Part shown: in pieces, positions 1 through 8,318 of the stretch
How positions within the stretch are numbered: position 1 is the first letter of the stretch
Layout of the letters: each line of letters begins with the position of its first letter
Source of the DNA: Sipunculus nudus
Taxonomy: Eukaryota; Annelida; Sipuncula; Golfingiida; Sipunculidae
Direction: 5' to 3'
Assembly: GCA_026874595.1 (NCBI GenBank)
Contig: JAPPUL010000084.1
Coordinates: 235,001-299,000 of the forward strand
Length of the DNA stretch: 64,000 bases
Position numbers and translations under genes: made by a program
The notes under the pieces: generated by a model
Told to the model about the DNA's origin: nothing
The model's database searches: none
Seen by the model: only the letters and a program-made list of their open reading frames with translations

Positions 1-1481
1 TCCATTATGTCTTCACGATCAGCAAGATCAGCAATGCTTCTGCTTAATTTTAATATCTTGTCGTGTGCCCGTGCAGATAAGTTCATCTTAACGATAGCAT
101 CACGTAATAATAGTGCAGTTGAGCTTTTTATCTTACAATACTTTTCTATTTGTCGTCTTCCCATTTGGCCATTATTATATATTCTCTCATTCTGAAAACG
201 CCTTTCTTGCCTATCTCTTGCTTGCATTACACGCTCAAGTTTCTTATAACTTGGTTCCTCTTGGTAATTAGAGCTTGAAAGCTCATCAACACTTACCTTA
301 TTTAACTCAAGTTGTAAATCTATTCTATCAAAAAGCGGACCTGATATTTTAGATAAGTAATATTTTCTTTGTAAGGCAGTGCATCTACATTCAATTTCAG
401 GGTCGGTCAAATAACCACATGGACATGGATTCATAGTTGCAAGCAGCATAAAACTTGAAGGGAATGTAACAGAATATTCGGCGCGAGAGATACTAACCTT
501 TCCCTCTTCAAGCGGCTCTCTTAAGACTTGTAAAACATTTTTCTTAAACTCAGCAATTTCATCTAAAAATAAAATACCGTTATGAGCAAGAGAGACCTCA
601 CCTGGTTTTGGCTGATGGCCGCCACCTATTATTGCGATATCTGATGCGGTATGATGCGGATTTCTAAAAGGTCTTTGTTTTATAATGAATTGGTCTTTAG
701 GGATGGTGCCATTTACGCTATATATTTCTGTAGTCTCAAGCGCCTCATCAATTGAGAGTAATGGTAATATGGAGGGGATACGTTTTGCCATCATGGTTTT
801 GCCACATCCTGGTGGTCCGACCATTAGAACATTATGATTGCCAGCTGAGGCAACTTCAAGTCCTCGTTTGGCCTGGTACTGTCCTTTTACGTCAGAAAAG
901 TCAAGTTCATATGCTCTTCCATCATTATTTATTATGCTTATATTCTTTTTATATGGTTTTTTAAAGTCTGGGTTTGAAATTAGATTTATAGCGTCGTCAA
1001 GTTTTTTTACGGGATATAGTTCAATGTCTTGAATGAAAGCACATTCTTCTTTATTCGCATCTGGTACAATAGCGGCTTTAATAGAAGATAGCTTAGCCTC
1101 TTTGACAAGTAGCATAGCCCCATTTATACGTTTTACCTGCCCGTTTAAAGATAATTCTCCTGCAATACTTAGTTGATCTAAGTTTATTTTTGGGTTTAAT
1201 TGTTTGCTTGATATTAGAATACCGATGGCTATAGGAAGGTCAAAAAGGCTACCCATTTTCTTAATGCTTGCCGGAGCTAGGTTTACGACTATTTTTTGTT
1301 TTGGGAATTCGTAACCTATGTCTGTTATTGCAGACTTAACACGGTCTTTGGCCTCTCTTATAGCAAGGTCTCCAAGCCCAATTATTTGCATAGTCGGAAG
1401 TCCTCTTTGGATATGGACTTCGATTTCTATTGCAATTGTCTCAAGTCCGACTATTGCACAGCTTCTAATCCGTGTTATCAT
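1..1481 (-). CDS. comM: ComM/YifB family Mg-chelatase-like AAA+ ATPase, 3' end cut by window edge
   Basis: The minus-strand frame opens with ATG at 1481-1479 and runs without a stop to the window edge, giving 493 codons. The usual family length is about 500, so only a few residues are missing. The N-terminal third reads as the ChlI-like domain (opening MITRIRSCAIVGLET, with VNLAPASIKKMGS further on). The Walker A GPPGCGKT lies near residue 220, and the AAA+ core has LFLDEIAEF and the NPCPCG segment typical of YifB. In naturally competent bacteria ComM is a hexameric helicase that promotes branch migration during integration of incoming DNA; elsewhere its role is uncertain. No competence genes are visible nearby. 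The gene is divergent from rplM. Confidence 0.93.
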   Translation of the reverse strand, partial: MITRIRSCAIVGLETIAIEIEVHIQRGLPTMQIIGLGDLAIREAKDRVKSAITDIGYEFPKQKIVVNLAPASIKKMGSLFDLPIAIGILISSKQLNPKINLDQLSIAGELSLNGQVKRINGAMLLVKEAKLSSIKAAIVPDANKEECAFIQDIELYPVKKLDDAINLISNPDFKKPYKKNISIINNDGRAYELDFSDVKGQYQAKRGLEVASAGNHNVLMVGPPGCGKTMMAKRIPSILPLLSIDEALETTEIYSVNGTIPKDQFIIKQRPFRNPHHTASDIAIIGGGHQPKPGEVSLAHNGILFLDEIAEFKKNVLQVLREPLEEGKVSISRAEYSVTFPSSFMLLATMNPCPCGYLTDPEIECRCTALQRKYYLSKISGPLFDRIDLQLELNKVSVDELSSSNYQEEPSYKKLERVMQARDRQERRFQNERIYNNGQMGRRQIEKYCKIKSSTALLLRDAIVKMNLSARAHDKILKLSRSIADLADREDIM

Positions 1482-1659
1482 TTACGTTCCTTATCTATAT
1501 TTTATCTATATTTAAAAAAATATGCATTTATTAATTTAATTTCTTTTAATTCTTTTTTTACATGTTTTTATAAAACATCGTTTTTTAATTTATTTTATAC
1601 CTAGCTTATATGGCTTTATAATTATGCTTGTTTTGAGAGTATTTATAAACATTTATTTA

Positions 1660-1688
1660 TTGACTTTTTTTCATGTTAATATTAGTAT
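1660..1688 (+). promoter_or_regulatory. Probable sigma-70 promoter for rplM-rpsI
   Basis: TTGACT at 1660-1665 is followed after 17 bases by TAGTAT at 1683-1688. It lies about 80 bases before rplM in a very AT-rich divergent spacer that shows no other clear element. It is a pattern match only, with no start-site evidence. Confidence 0.42.
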
Positions 1689-1769
1689 TAGTTTTCTAGT
1701 GTTGGTTTTTTGGGGTATCGCTATAGTTTAAAATATTATCTAAAAGTTTAGTAAAGAGGGCTTTATATT

Positions 1770-2219
1770 ATGGGATTGCGCATACAAAATCTTACTACTG
1801 TACCTAAGGTCAAGGCTGGTAGTGAAGCTAGGTGGTTTTTAATTAATGGTGAGGATAAGGTATTGGGACGGCTTGCAAGTAAGATTGCACTTTTGCTTAG
1901 AGGGAAGAATTGTGCAAGATTTACCCCACATCTTCCTGGGAATATTAATGTGATAGTAACTAATGCAAAGAAGATATGGCTTACAGGAGAGAAGGTATTG
2001 GATAAGAAATATTATCGTCATACTGGCTATCCTGGAGGGCTTAAGGTTAGATCTTATAAAGATGCTTTGGAGAGCGATTATGAATTTCCGTTAAGGCATG
2101 CAGTTAAGGGGATGTTACCTAAAAATAGGCTTGGGCGAAAGTTGATATTGTCGCTTAAAATTTATGCGGGAGAAGAGCATCCGCATGCTGGACAAAAGCC
2201 TACTGAAGTTAAAGTATAA
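1770..2219 (+). CDS. rplM: Large-subunit ribosomal protein L13
   Basis: The product is 149 residues against about 142 usual. L13 hallmarks are visible: WFLINGEDKVLGRLAS near the N-terminus, then TGEKVLDKKYYRHTGYPGGLK, then HAVKGMLPKNRLGR, and the C-terminal YAGEEHPHAGQKP. L13 binds 23S rRNA early in 50S assembly. The ATG is preceded by an AAAGAGGG Shine-Dalgarno stretch around 1754-1761. The N-terminus has about 15 residues more than common L13 proteins. The rplM-rpsI pairing with rpsI downstream is the conserved bacterial arrangement, so co-transcription is expected. The stop codon lies inside a 14-bp tandem repeat. Confidence 0.97.
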   Translation: MGLRIQNLTTVPKVKAGSEARWFLINGEDKVLGRLASKIALLLRGKNCARFTPHLPGNINVIVTNAKKIWLTGEKVLDKKYYRHTGYPGGLKVRSYKDALESDYEFPLRHAVKGMLPKNRLGRKLILSLKIYAGEEHPHAGQKPTEVKV

Positions 2220-2246
2220 AAAATAAAGTATAAAAAATAAAGTATA
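2211..2246 (+). repeat. 14-bp tandem repeat over the rplM stop codon
   Basis: The unit AAAGTATAAAAAAT occurs at 2211-2224 and 2225-2238, with a partial third copy at 2239-2246. The first unit supplies the last two codons and the TAA stop of rplM. The extra copies lengthen the rplM-rpsI spacer and leave the protein unchanged. Confidence 0.85.
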
Positions 2247-2275
2247 GATTAAATAAAATATTAGGAGCTATTATA

Positions 2276-2671
2276 TTGACAGGAAAGAATGTATTAAGTA
2301 CAGTAGGCAGGCGAAAGACATCTATAGCCCGTGTACGTCTTTGGAAAGGGGAAGGGACATTTGAAGTTAATGGGATGGATTTTAAAGACTATTTTGAGAG
2401 AAAGGTACATAGGATAACTGTGCAAAAGCCTTTGGAAGTTACTGATAGTTTGGGGCAATGTAATGTTATAGTTAGTGTTTCAGGTGGTGGAAAAAGTGGG
2501 CAAGCTGGAGCAATATGTCATGGCGTTTCTCGAGCATTACTTTCTTTGGATTCAGAGAATAGATTACCGCTTAAGAAGAATGGCTTTTTAACCCGAGATT
2601 CTAGAATGGTTGAAAGAAAGAAATATGGTAGAAAAGGTGCACGAAAAAGCTTTCAGTTCTCTAAACGATAA
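2276..2671 (+). CDS. rpsI: Small-subunit ribosomal protein S9
   Basis: The product is 131 residues, normal for S9. Motifs seen are VGRRKTSIARVRLWKGEG, then VSGGGKSGQAGAICHGVSRAL, then the basic C-terminal tail ending KKYGRKGARKSFQFSKR, which reaches into the ribosomal P site in this family. The chosen start is TTG at 2276, because TAGGAG at 2262-2267 is correctly spaced and no ATG lies in frame before the conserved region. It follows rplM by 56 bases and is presumably the second gene of the operon. Confidence 0.97.
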   Translation: MTGKNVLSTVGRRKTSIARVRLWKGEGTFEVNGMDFKDYFERKVHRITVQKPLEVTDSLGQCNVIVSVSGGGKSGQAGAICHGVSRALLSLDSENRLPLKKNGFLTRDSRMVERKKYGRKGARKSFQFSKR

Positions 2672-2760
2672 CAGATTTCATATGGCAGCTATCTTTCGAC
2701 TCCTCTTTTAGTTAGATTTAAATACTAATATTATATTAATTATTAATCCTTAGGTGCTAT

Positions 2761-5439
2761 ATGAAAAGTTATAAGCTTAGGCAGCTATTTTTAGAGTTTT
2801 TTGAAACCAAAGGACATAAGATTGTACCTTCAAGCTCATTAATACCTATGGGAGATGCAAGCTTGCTATTTACCACAGCAGGCATGGTTCAGTTCAAGAG
2901 TCAATTTGCAACAGAGGATCCAAACAGTTTATCTTATAAAAGAGCAGCTTCTTGTCAAAAGTGCTTAAGAACAAGTGATTTAGAGCTTGTAGGCAAAACA
3001 ATACGTCATCATACGTTTTTTGAGATGCTAGGAAACTTCTCTTTTGGCGATTATTTTAAAAAAGAAAGTATAGAGTTTGCCTGGGAGTTTTCGAAAGAGG
3101 TAATAAATCTTGATAAAAGTCGTATTTTAGTATCAGTATATGAAGATGACGATGAAGCTTTTGATTTGTGGAACAAGCATATAGGTATTTCTAAGGATAA
3201 AATTGTTCGTCTTGGGAAAGCGGATAATTTCTGGGGGCCTGCAGGTGATACTGGTCCCTGTGGTCCTTGTTCTGAATTGTATTATGACATAGGAGAGTCT
3301 ACAAATAATGAGCTTATCGATAGTACAATAGGAGGTGATAATGACCGCTATATTGAGTATTGGAATCTTGTTTTTAATGAGTTTAATAAGTCTCTAGATG
3401 GGGCTTATAATCCTTTAAAATACAAGGGAGTAGATACAGGGATGGGTCTTGAACGACTTACTATGGTGAGTGAGGGGCTTGACTCAGTGTATAAGACAGA
3501 TTTGTTTGAACCTATAATTAAAGAGATTATAAAGCTTACAAATGGTGGAAGGTACGAGGGTTCAAAATCTGGTATATATAATCTTATAGCAGATCATATA
3601 AGAGCAATATCCTTTTTGCTTGCAGAAGATATAATACCCTCGAATGAGGGGCGTGGATATGTAATACGCCGATTATTAAGACGAGCAACTCGAGCTGGTA
3701 GTAGTATAGGGTTTGAGAAGCCATTTTTGTTTGCGCTTATAGATGTTGTGTGTAAATGCGTTTCAGACTATCCTGAGGTTGAACAAGCTAAAGATAAGAT
3801 TAAGAAGATAGTAAAGTCAGAAGAAGATATTTTTCTAAACACGTTAAAAGAAGGGAGTGTGTATTTAGATAACCTTGTAACAAAGATGGAAGAGAGAGGA
3901 GAGGTACTTATAGCGGGAGAGGAAGCATTTAAATTATATGATTCAATGGGTTTTCCAGTAAGTCTTTTGGAAGAGATAGCGTATGAGAAAGGACTTAAAG
4001 TGGACCTTGCAAGATATGAAGAGCTTATGGAGGGACAAAGAGAAAAAGCGAGGCAGAGTTGGACAAAAGAGAATAATCGTTTACCTAAAGAAGTTTTGAA
4101 TTTAGATACATTGTATTTAGACACATTGTATATGGAAGAGTCTGCGTGTGAATCGAGGATAGACTACATACTAGAAGATGATTCTAAGGACTTTTTATAT
4201 AGTAAGTTGGATGTAGTTAGAGTTTCAGGTGCTGGTATTAAAGATGTAATTCTATTATTAGATAAGACAGTGTTTTACGGGGAATCAGGCGGGCAAGTTG
4301 GTGATGTTGGGAAGCTTTATAAAGCAAGCGAAGAAGGAGAAGAAGATTGCGAGTTAAAAGTTATTGACACAAAGCGTGTGGATAAATTAATATTGCATTA
4401 TTGTCGTTTAGAAAGAGGGGAGATAAGAATAGGTGATAAAGTAAAATGCGATGTTGAACTTGAGCGAAAGAAATCGATAGCGCGTAATCATTCAGCAACA
4501 CATCTGCTACAAAAGGCGTTGAAAGACAATTTAGGAACGCATGTAAGACAACTTGGTTCACTGGTAAAAGATGATAAACTTAGGTTTGACTTTTCTCATT
4601 TTAACGCACTTAGTATAGATGAGATATTACGGGTTGAAAAACAAGTTAACGACACAATATTGCATAACAAAGAGACACAAATAGAGGAGATGGAGCAAGG
4701 AGAGGCGTTATCAAAGGGAGCATTAGCCTTTTTCGGAGATAAATACGCAGATAAGGTTCGAACAGTACGCCTATATGACTCATTTGAACTTTGCGGCGGG
4801 ACACATGTTAAGCGTACAGGAGACATAGGGGTATTTAAGATAATATCAGAGAGCTCAATATCAAGCGGGACAAGGCGAATAGAAGCGATAACCGGTTTTA
4901 AGGCATTAGAGGATTACATGGAATTATTTAATGTTGATAAAGAGCTTTCTCTTCTTCTAAATATAAAGGATAGAAGAGAATATGTTGAAAAGATAAAGAG
5001 GCTTAAGCAAGCGGGCAAGAGATTAGAAAAAGAGATTAAATTGCTAAAAGATAAGTTATCATTATCGGCGATAGATGAGAAGCTAAAAGAGTCGTTAATA
5101 AAGATATCCGATATAAATTATATAGGTCTTGAACTAGAGGATAAGGATATAAAAGAGCTTAAGAAGGTTAATGACTATATAAAGGGAAAGTATGAGAATA
5201 TAGTAACATTGCTAATATCTTGCATAGGCGAAGAAGTATATTATATAGCAAGCGTATCTAATGGAATAAATGCAAGATACAAGGCAAATGAGATTATAAA
5301 GAGCGTATCAATTATCTTAGAAGGGCAAGGAGGGGGGAAAGACATAATAGCTCAAGGGCGTGGGATAAAGATAGATAATGTAAAAGAGGCGATAGAGCAT
5401 GTAAGAGATCATATTATCCAGAATGGGAGTATAGCTTAG
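2761..5439 (+). CDS. alaS: Alanyl-tRNA synthetase
   Basis: The 892-residue product is full length for the family. It charges tRNA-Ala and edits mischarged Ser and Gly. The class II catalytic core is N-terminal (FLEFFETKGHKIVPSSSL, then GDTGPCGPCSE). The editing domain has HSATH at 577-581 and CGGTH at 678-682, the zinc/editing residues. The C-terminal DHHA1-like domain includes GQGGGKDIIAQGRG. An in-frame 15-bp tandem duplication at 4102-4131 (two TTAGA(T/C)ACATTGTAT units) yields the peptide LDTLYLDTLY in the linker region. The gene is 18 bases upstream of trpB on the same strand. Confidence 0.98.
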   Translation: MKSYKLRQLFLEFFETKGHKIVPSSSLIPMGDASLLFTTAGMVQFKSQFATEDPNSLSYKRAASCQKCLRTSDLELVGKTIRHHTFFEMLGNFSFGDYFKKESIEFAWEFSKEVINLDKSRILVSVYEDDDEAFDLWNKHIGISKDKIVRLGKADNFWGPAGDTGPCGPCSELYYDIGESTNNELIDSTIGGDNDRYIEYWNLVFNEFNKSLDGAYNPLKYKGVDTGMGLERLTMVSEGLDSVYKTDLFEPIIKEIIKLTNGGRYEGSKSGIYNLIADHIRAISFLLAEDIIPSNEGRGYVIRRLLRRATRAGSSIGFEKPFLFALIDVVCKCVSDYPEVEQAKDKIKKIVKSEEDIFLNTLKEGSVYLDNLVTKMEERGEVLIAGEEAFKLYDSMGFPVSLLEEIAYEKGLKVDLARYEELMEGQREKARQSWTKENNRLPKEVLNLDTLYLDTLYMEESACESRIDYILEDDSKDFLYSKLDVVRVSGAGIKDVILLLDKTVFYGESGGQVGDVGKLYKASEEGEEDCELKVIDTKRVDKLILHYCRLERGEIRIGDKVKCDVELERKKSIARNHSATHLLQKALKDNLGTHVRQLGSLVKDDKLRFDFSHFNALSIDEILRVEKQVNDTILHNKETQIEEMEQGEALSKGALAFFGDKYADKVRTVRLYDSFELCGGTHVKRTGDIGVFKIISESSISSGTRRIEAITGFKALEDYMELFNVDKELSLLLNIKDRREYVEKIKRLKQAGKRLEKEIKLLKDKLSLSAIDEKLKESLIKISDINYIGLELEDKDIKELKKVNDYIKGKYENIVTLLISCIGEEVYYIASVSNGINARYKANEIIKSVSIILEGQGGGKDIIAQGRGIKIDNVKEAIEHVRDHIIQNGSIA

Positions 5440-5457
5440 GTTATAGGGGAAATATGG

Positions 5458-6654
5458 TTGGAAGAAAGATATAAAATGCCAGAAAGATATAAAATGCCAG
5501 ATAATAGAGGATATTTTGGGCGTTTTGGAGGGGAGTATGTCCCAGAGACATTAATGTATGCCTTAGAAGAGCTTGAAGAGGGTTTTGTTAATCTGGTTGG
5601 AAGGGATGCTTTTGATGGTGAGTATAGAAAATACTTAAAAGACTACATAGGACGTCCAAGTCCGTTATATTACGCAGCAAGTCTAAGTAAAAGATATGAT
5701 GTAAAGCTGTACTTAAAAAGAGAAGATTTAAATCACACAGGGTCACATAAAATAAACAACGCACTAGGGCAAGTACTGCTTGCAAAGTTTCTAGGGAAGA
5801 AGCGAATAATAGCAGAAACAGGGGCAGGGCAGCATGGAGTGGCAACAGCAACAGCCTGTGCATTACTTGGACTTGAATGTCATATATACATGGGTAAGGT
5901 AGATATAGAAAGACAAAAGCTAAACGCAAGTAGGATAAAGCTATTAGGAGGGAACCTAATACCTGTGGAGACAGGTAGTATGACGTTAAAGGATGCGTTA
6001 AACGAAGCACTAAGAGACTGGACCTTAAACGTAAAGACGACACATTATGTAATAGGGTCTGTAGCGGGGCCAAAGCCGTTTCCAAAGATGGTAAGAGAGT
6101 TTCAAAAGGTGATAGGGGAGGAGGCAAAAGAGCAGATAGAGTTAAAAGAGGGCTGTCTTCCGTCTAAGTTGATAGCATGCGTAGGGGGTGGAAGTAATGC
6201 AATAGGGTTATTTTATGCCTTTCTGGAGGATGAAGCTGTTGTAATGTACGGTATTGAAGCAGGGGGAGAGGGTCTTTCATTAAGGGGGCGGCATGCAGCA
6301 ACTTTGACAAAAGGGCGTGTTGGGATATTGCATGGGAGTAAAAGTTATGTATTGTGCGATGAATATGGCCAGATAGAGGATGTGCATTCGATAGCGGCAG
6401 GACTTGATTATCCTGGGGTGGGGCCAGAGCATTCTTATCTTAAAGAGAGCAATCGCGTTAAATATGATACAATAACAGACTCAGAGGCGCTTATAGGCTT
6501 TAAGATGTTATCAGAAATGGAAGGAATAATACCTGCGTTTGAAAGTGCACATGCACTAGGCTATATGAACAAGTTAGAATCTAGAATGGAATTGGAAAGA
6601 GGGGAACTTATAATAATAAACCTATCAGGGCGAGGTGATAAAGACATTATATGA
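5458..6654 (+). CDS. trpB: Tryptophan synthase beta chain
   Basis: TrpB condenses indole and serine to tryptophan using PLP. The 398 residues match the normal length. The PLP lysine is K98 within [25 protein letters not shown] follows, and the phosphate-binding loop is [10 protein letters not shown]. The C-terminus carries LSGRGDKD. The start chosen is TTG at 5458, with AGGGGA at 5445-5450 upstream. ATG codons at 5476 and 5494 are alternatives, since residues 3-14 come from an 18-bp tandem duplication (5464-5481 and 5482-5499). An ATG at 5454 is out of frame and stops at once. trpA is normally adjacent but here lies 3.9 kb away, beyond a TRAP transporter. Confidence 0.97.
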   Translation: MEERYKMPERYKMPDNRGYFGRFGGEYVPETLMYALEELEEGFVNLVGRDAFDGEYRKYLKDYIGRPSPLYYAASLSKRYDVKLYLKREDLNHTGSHKINNALGQVLLAKFLGKKRIIAETGAGQHGVATATACALLGLECHIYMGKVDIERQKLNASRIKLLGGNLIPVETGSMTLKDALNEALRDWTLNVKTTHYVIGSVAGPKPFPKMVREFQKVIGEEAKEQIELKEGCLPSKLIACVGGGSNAIGLFYAFLEDEAVVMYGIEAGGEGLSLRGRHAATLTKGRVGILHGSKSYVLCDEYGQIEDVHSIAAGLDYPGVGPEHSYLKESNRVKYDTITDSEALIGFKMLSEMEGIIPAFESAHALGYMNKLESRMELERGELIIINLSGRGDKDII

Positions 6655-6720
6655 GAGTAAATAATTAGTTATAAGTAAGTAAGTTATGAGAATATAAGAA
6701 GTATTATAAAGATTAGAAAA
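6520..6720 (+). repeat. Left copy of the trpB-trpA junction repeat, with a trpA 5' remnant
   Basis: This segment matches 10416-10610 at about 90% identity by eye, in the same orientation. It contains the end of intact trpB, the intergenic bases and a remnant of the trpA start: ATG at 6686 followed by AGA ATA and a TAA stop, where intact trpA has ATG AGG ATA CAA. Homology fades after about 6720. It marks the left edge of an inserted or rearranged segment carrying the TRAP transporter. Confidence 0.88.
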
Positions 6721-6976
6721 CCGCATTTCCACTATCTGATTTTAAAAGACCTAAAACCAACGAGTAAGGAAAGACTGTCGCTATGATTTAAGTTCTTGAC
6801 AAGGCAAGGATAGAGAGCAAGTAAAGCACATATTTTTTGGGTCTATATCAACTATAAAATCAATAGTTCTGGTAGAGAGAACATAGCCCAAAGACATTTT
6901 CTATTTGGACTCTAATCAGTTTGAATTCCAAATGTAACAATAAGAGCAAATTATAATATAATAGGTCTTTTTTTTA

Positions 6977-7018
6977 AAAAAGTTTTTTTAATGGGAAATC
7001 GGTCCAAAAAAACTTTTT
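6977..7018 (+). terminator. Long A/T hairpin upstream of the first TAXI gene
   Basis: A perfect 13-bp inverted repeat has arms AAAAAGTTTTTTT (6977-6989) and AAAAAAACTTTTT (7006-7018) around a 16-base loop. It could end transcription coming from trpB, or could structure the TRAP leader. The rest of 6721-7109 shows no coding potential and no recognisable element apart from the A-rich repeat at 7063. Confidence 0.38.
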
Positions 7019-7062
7019 ATACCTTGCTCTCCTGCTTTTTTGTACCTTTAAAACAAACTAAA

Positions 7063-7098
7063 TAAAAACAAACAAACTAATAAAAACAAACAAACTAA
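7063..7098 (+). repeat. 18-bp A-rich tandem repeat in the TAXI leader
   Basis: TAAAAACAAACAAACTAA occurs at 7063-7080 and 7081-7098, with a partial copy before it (7051-7062). It ends just before the AAAGGAG ribosome-binding site of the TAXI gene and has almost no structure-forming potential, so it may act as an unstructured translation enhancer (inference). Confidence 0.8.
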
Positions 7099-7109
7099 TA
7101 AAAGGAGAT

Positions 7110-8213
7110 ATGATGTTTAGTACGAAAAGCTTAGTAATTTTATTAACTATGACAATGCTTGTATTTACCTCTTGTGGTGGATCTGAGGGGCAACATTCAA
7201 AAGAGGCTGATAAGGATAAGGTAAAAGTTGAAACAAAGCCAAGTGAGTTAAGCCAAAAGAAGAAGACTAAAAAAGGGGCATCACTTGTTTTGGCTACGGC
7301 ATCTTTAGGGGGGACTTTTTACCCTGTTGGAGTAGCAATTTCGACTTTGGTAAGTGTTAAGCTAGCAAAGTCTAAGCAAATTACGATGAATGCAATAAAC
7401 TCAGCAGGGTCAGGAGAGAATGTACGTCTACTTAAAGGGAGAGAAGCAGATCTTGCGATTTTACAGGGACTATTTGGTTCTATGGCTTGGCAGGGAGTAG
7501 GCAAGTATAAAGACAAACCACAAAAGTATATGCGTTCGATAACAATGTTATGGCAGAATGTGGAGCATTTTGTTATTCTAAAAAAGTATGCAAAGACAGG
7601 TAACATTAAGGATCTAGATAATCTTAAAGGCAAGGTCTTTTCTATAGGCAAGCGAGGGTCCGGAACAGAAACATCAGGAACAACTATCCTTAGTGCGCTT
7701 GGCTACAATACAAAGAAAGACTTTAGTCTCGAACATCTTGGCTACTCAGCTTCTACATCGGCTATGCAAGATAAGAGGCTTGACGGGATGAATATACCTG
7801 CGGGCATTCCGGTTTCGGCAATAACCCGTGCCTATGCATCACTAGGAGCTGATGGCATTAGAGTGCTTGAGTTTAGTAAAGATCAGATTGTAGAGGTCAA
7901 TAAGAAATTTCCTGTATGGAACAGATTTGTTATACCAAAAGGAACGTATCCAGGGCAAAAGGAAGCTATAAATACAATAGCGCAACCTAACTTTCTTGCA
8001 GTGCATAAGGACACAGATGAAGAGGTTATCTATAATATAACAAAGGCCATATATGAGAATCTTAGCTTTCTTACAAATATTCACAAAGCAACTACAGTTA
8101 TGGCTCTTAATAAAGCAATAGCAGGACTTCCGGCTCCTTTGCATCCTGGCGCTGCAAAGTATTATGCAGAACAAGGAATTAAGATACCTAAACACTTAAT
8201 TAGTCAAAACTAA
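7110..8213 (+). CDS. TAXI-family TRAP transporter substrate-binding lipoprotein
   Basis: The product is 367 residues with a lipoprotein signal: a hydrophobic stretch at residues 8-20 and lipobox FTSC with Cys22. A charged Lys/Glu-rich linker follows, then the TAXI domain (LATASLGGTFYPVGVAIS, then AINSAGSGENVRLLKGREADLAILQG, then LKGKVFSIGKRGSGTE). TAXI proteins bind small organic anions in the periplasm and deliver them to TRAP permeases; the substrate cannot be read from sequence. AAAGGAG at 7101-7107 is better spaced for the second ATG (7113) than for the first (7110). It lies 105 bases before its permease, separated by a strong hairpin. Confidence 0.9.
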   Translation: MMFSTKSLVILLTMTMLVFTSCGGSEGQHSKEADKDKVKVETKPSELSQKKKTKKGASLVLATASLGGTFYPVGVAISTLVSVKLAKSKQITMNAINSAGSGENVRLLKGREADLAILQGLFGSMAWQGVGKYKDKPQKYMRSITMLWQNVEHFVILKKYAKTGNIKDLDNLKGKVFSIGKRGSGTETSGTTILSALGYNTKKDFSLEHLGYSASTSAMQDKRLDGMNIPAGIPVSAITRAYASLGADGIRVLEFSKDQIVEVNKKFPVWNRFVIPKGTYPGQKEAINTIAQPNFLAVHKDTDEEVIYNITKAIYENLSFLTNIHKATTVMALNKAIAGLPAPLHPGAAKYYAEQGIKIPKHLISQN

Positions 8214-8220
8214 AAATCTC

Positions 8221-8262
8221 CAAGACCATCCCCTGCCTTAAAGTATTTTGTGGATGGTCTTG
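8221..8262 (+). terminator. Intercistronic hairpin between TAXI protein and TRAP permease
   Basis: CAAGACCATCC at 8221-8231 pairs perfectly with GGATGGTCTTG at 8252-8262 (11 bp) across a 20-base loop. A T-rich run (CTTTTTC) follows a few bases later. It begins 8 bases after the TAXI stop. A partial terminator or 3' stabiliser here would give more binding protein than permease, a common arrangement in binding-protein transport operons. Confidence 0.6.
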
Positions 8263-8318
8263 ATTGCTTTTTCATAGGCATATTGAACTGTATAGCAGAT
8301 AGATAGGGAAAAATAATA

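Noticed and set aside
7-1604. Several plus-strand ORFs of 60-102 codons in the first 1.6 kb
   Set aside because: They are antisense to comM, whose minus-strand frame has full domain support; their products are low-complexity with no ribosome-binding sites.
6796-6834. TTGACA at 6796 as a promoter for the TAXI gene
   Set aside because: No acceptable -10 lies 16-18 bases downstream; the nearest CATATT is about 27 bases away.
6977-7018. Inverted repeats as ends of an insertion sequence around the TRAP genes
   Set aside because: The A/T hairpin has no partner at the other end of the TRAP module, no transposase is present, and the flanking repeats are trp sequence, not IS ends.
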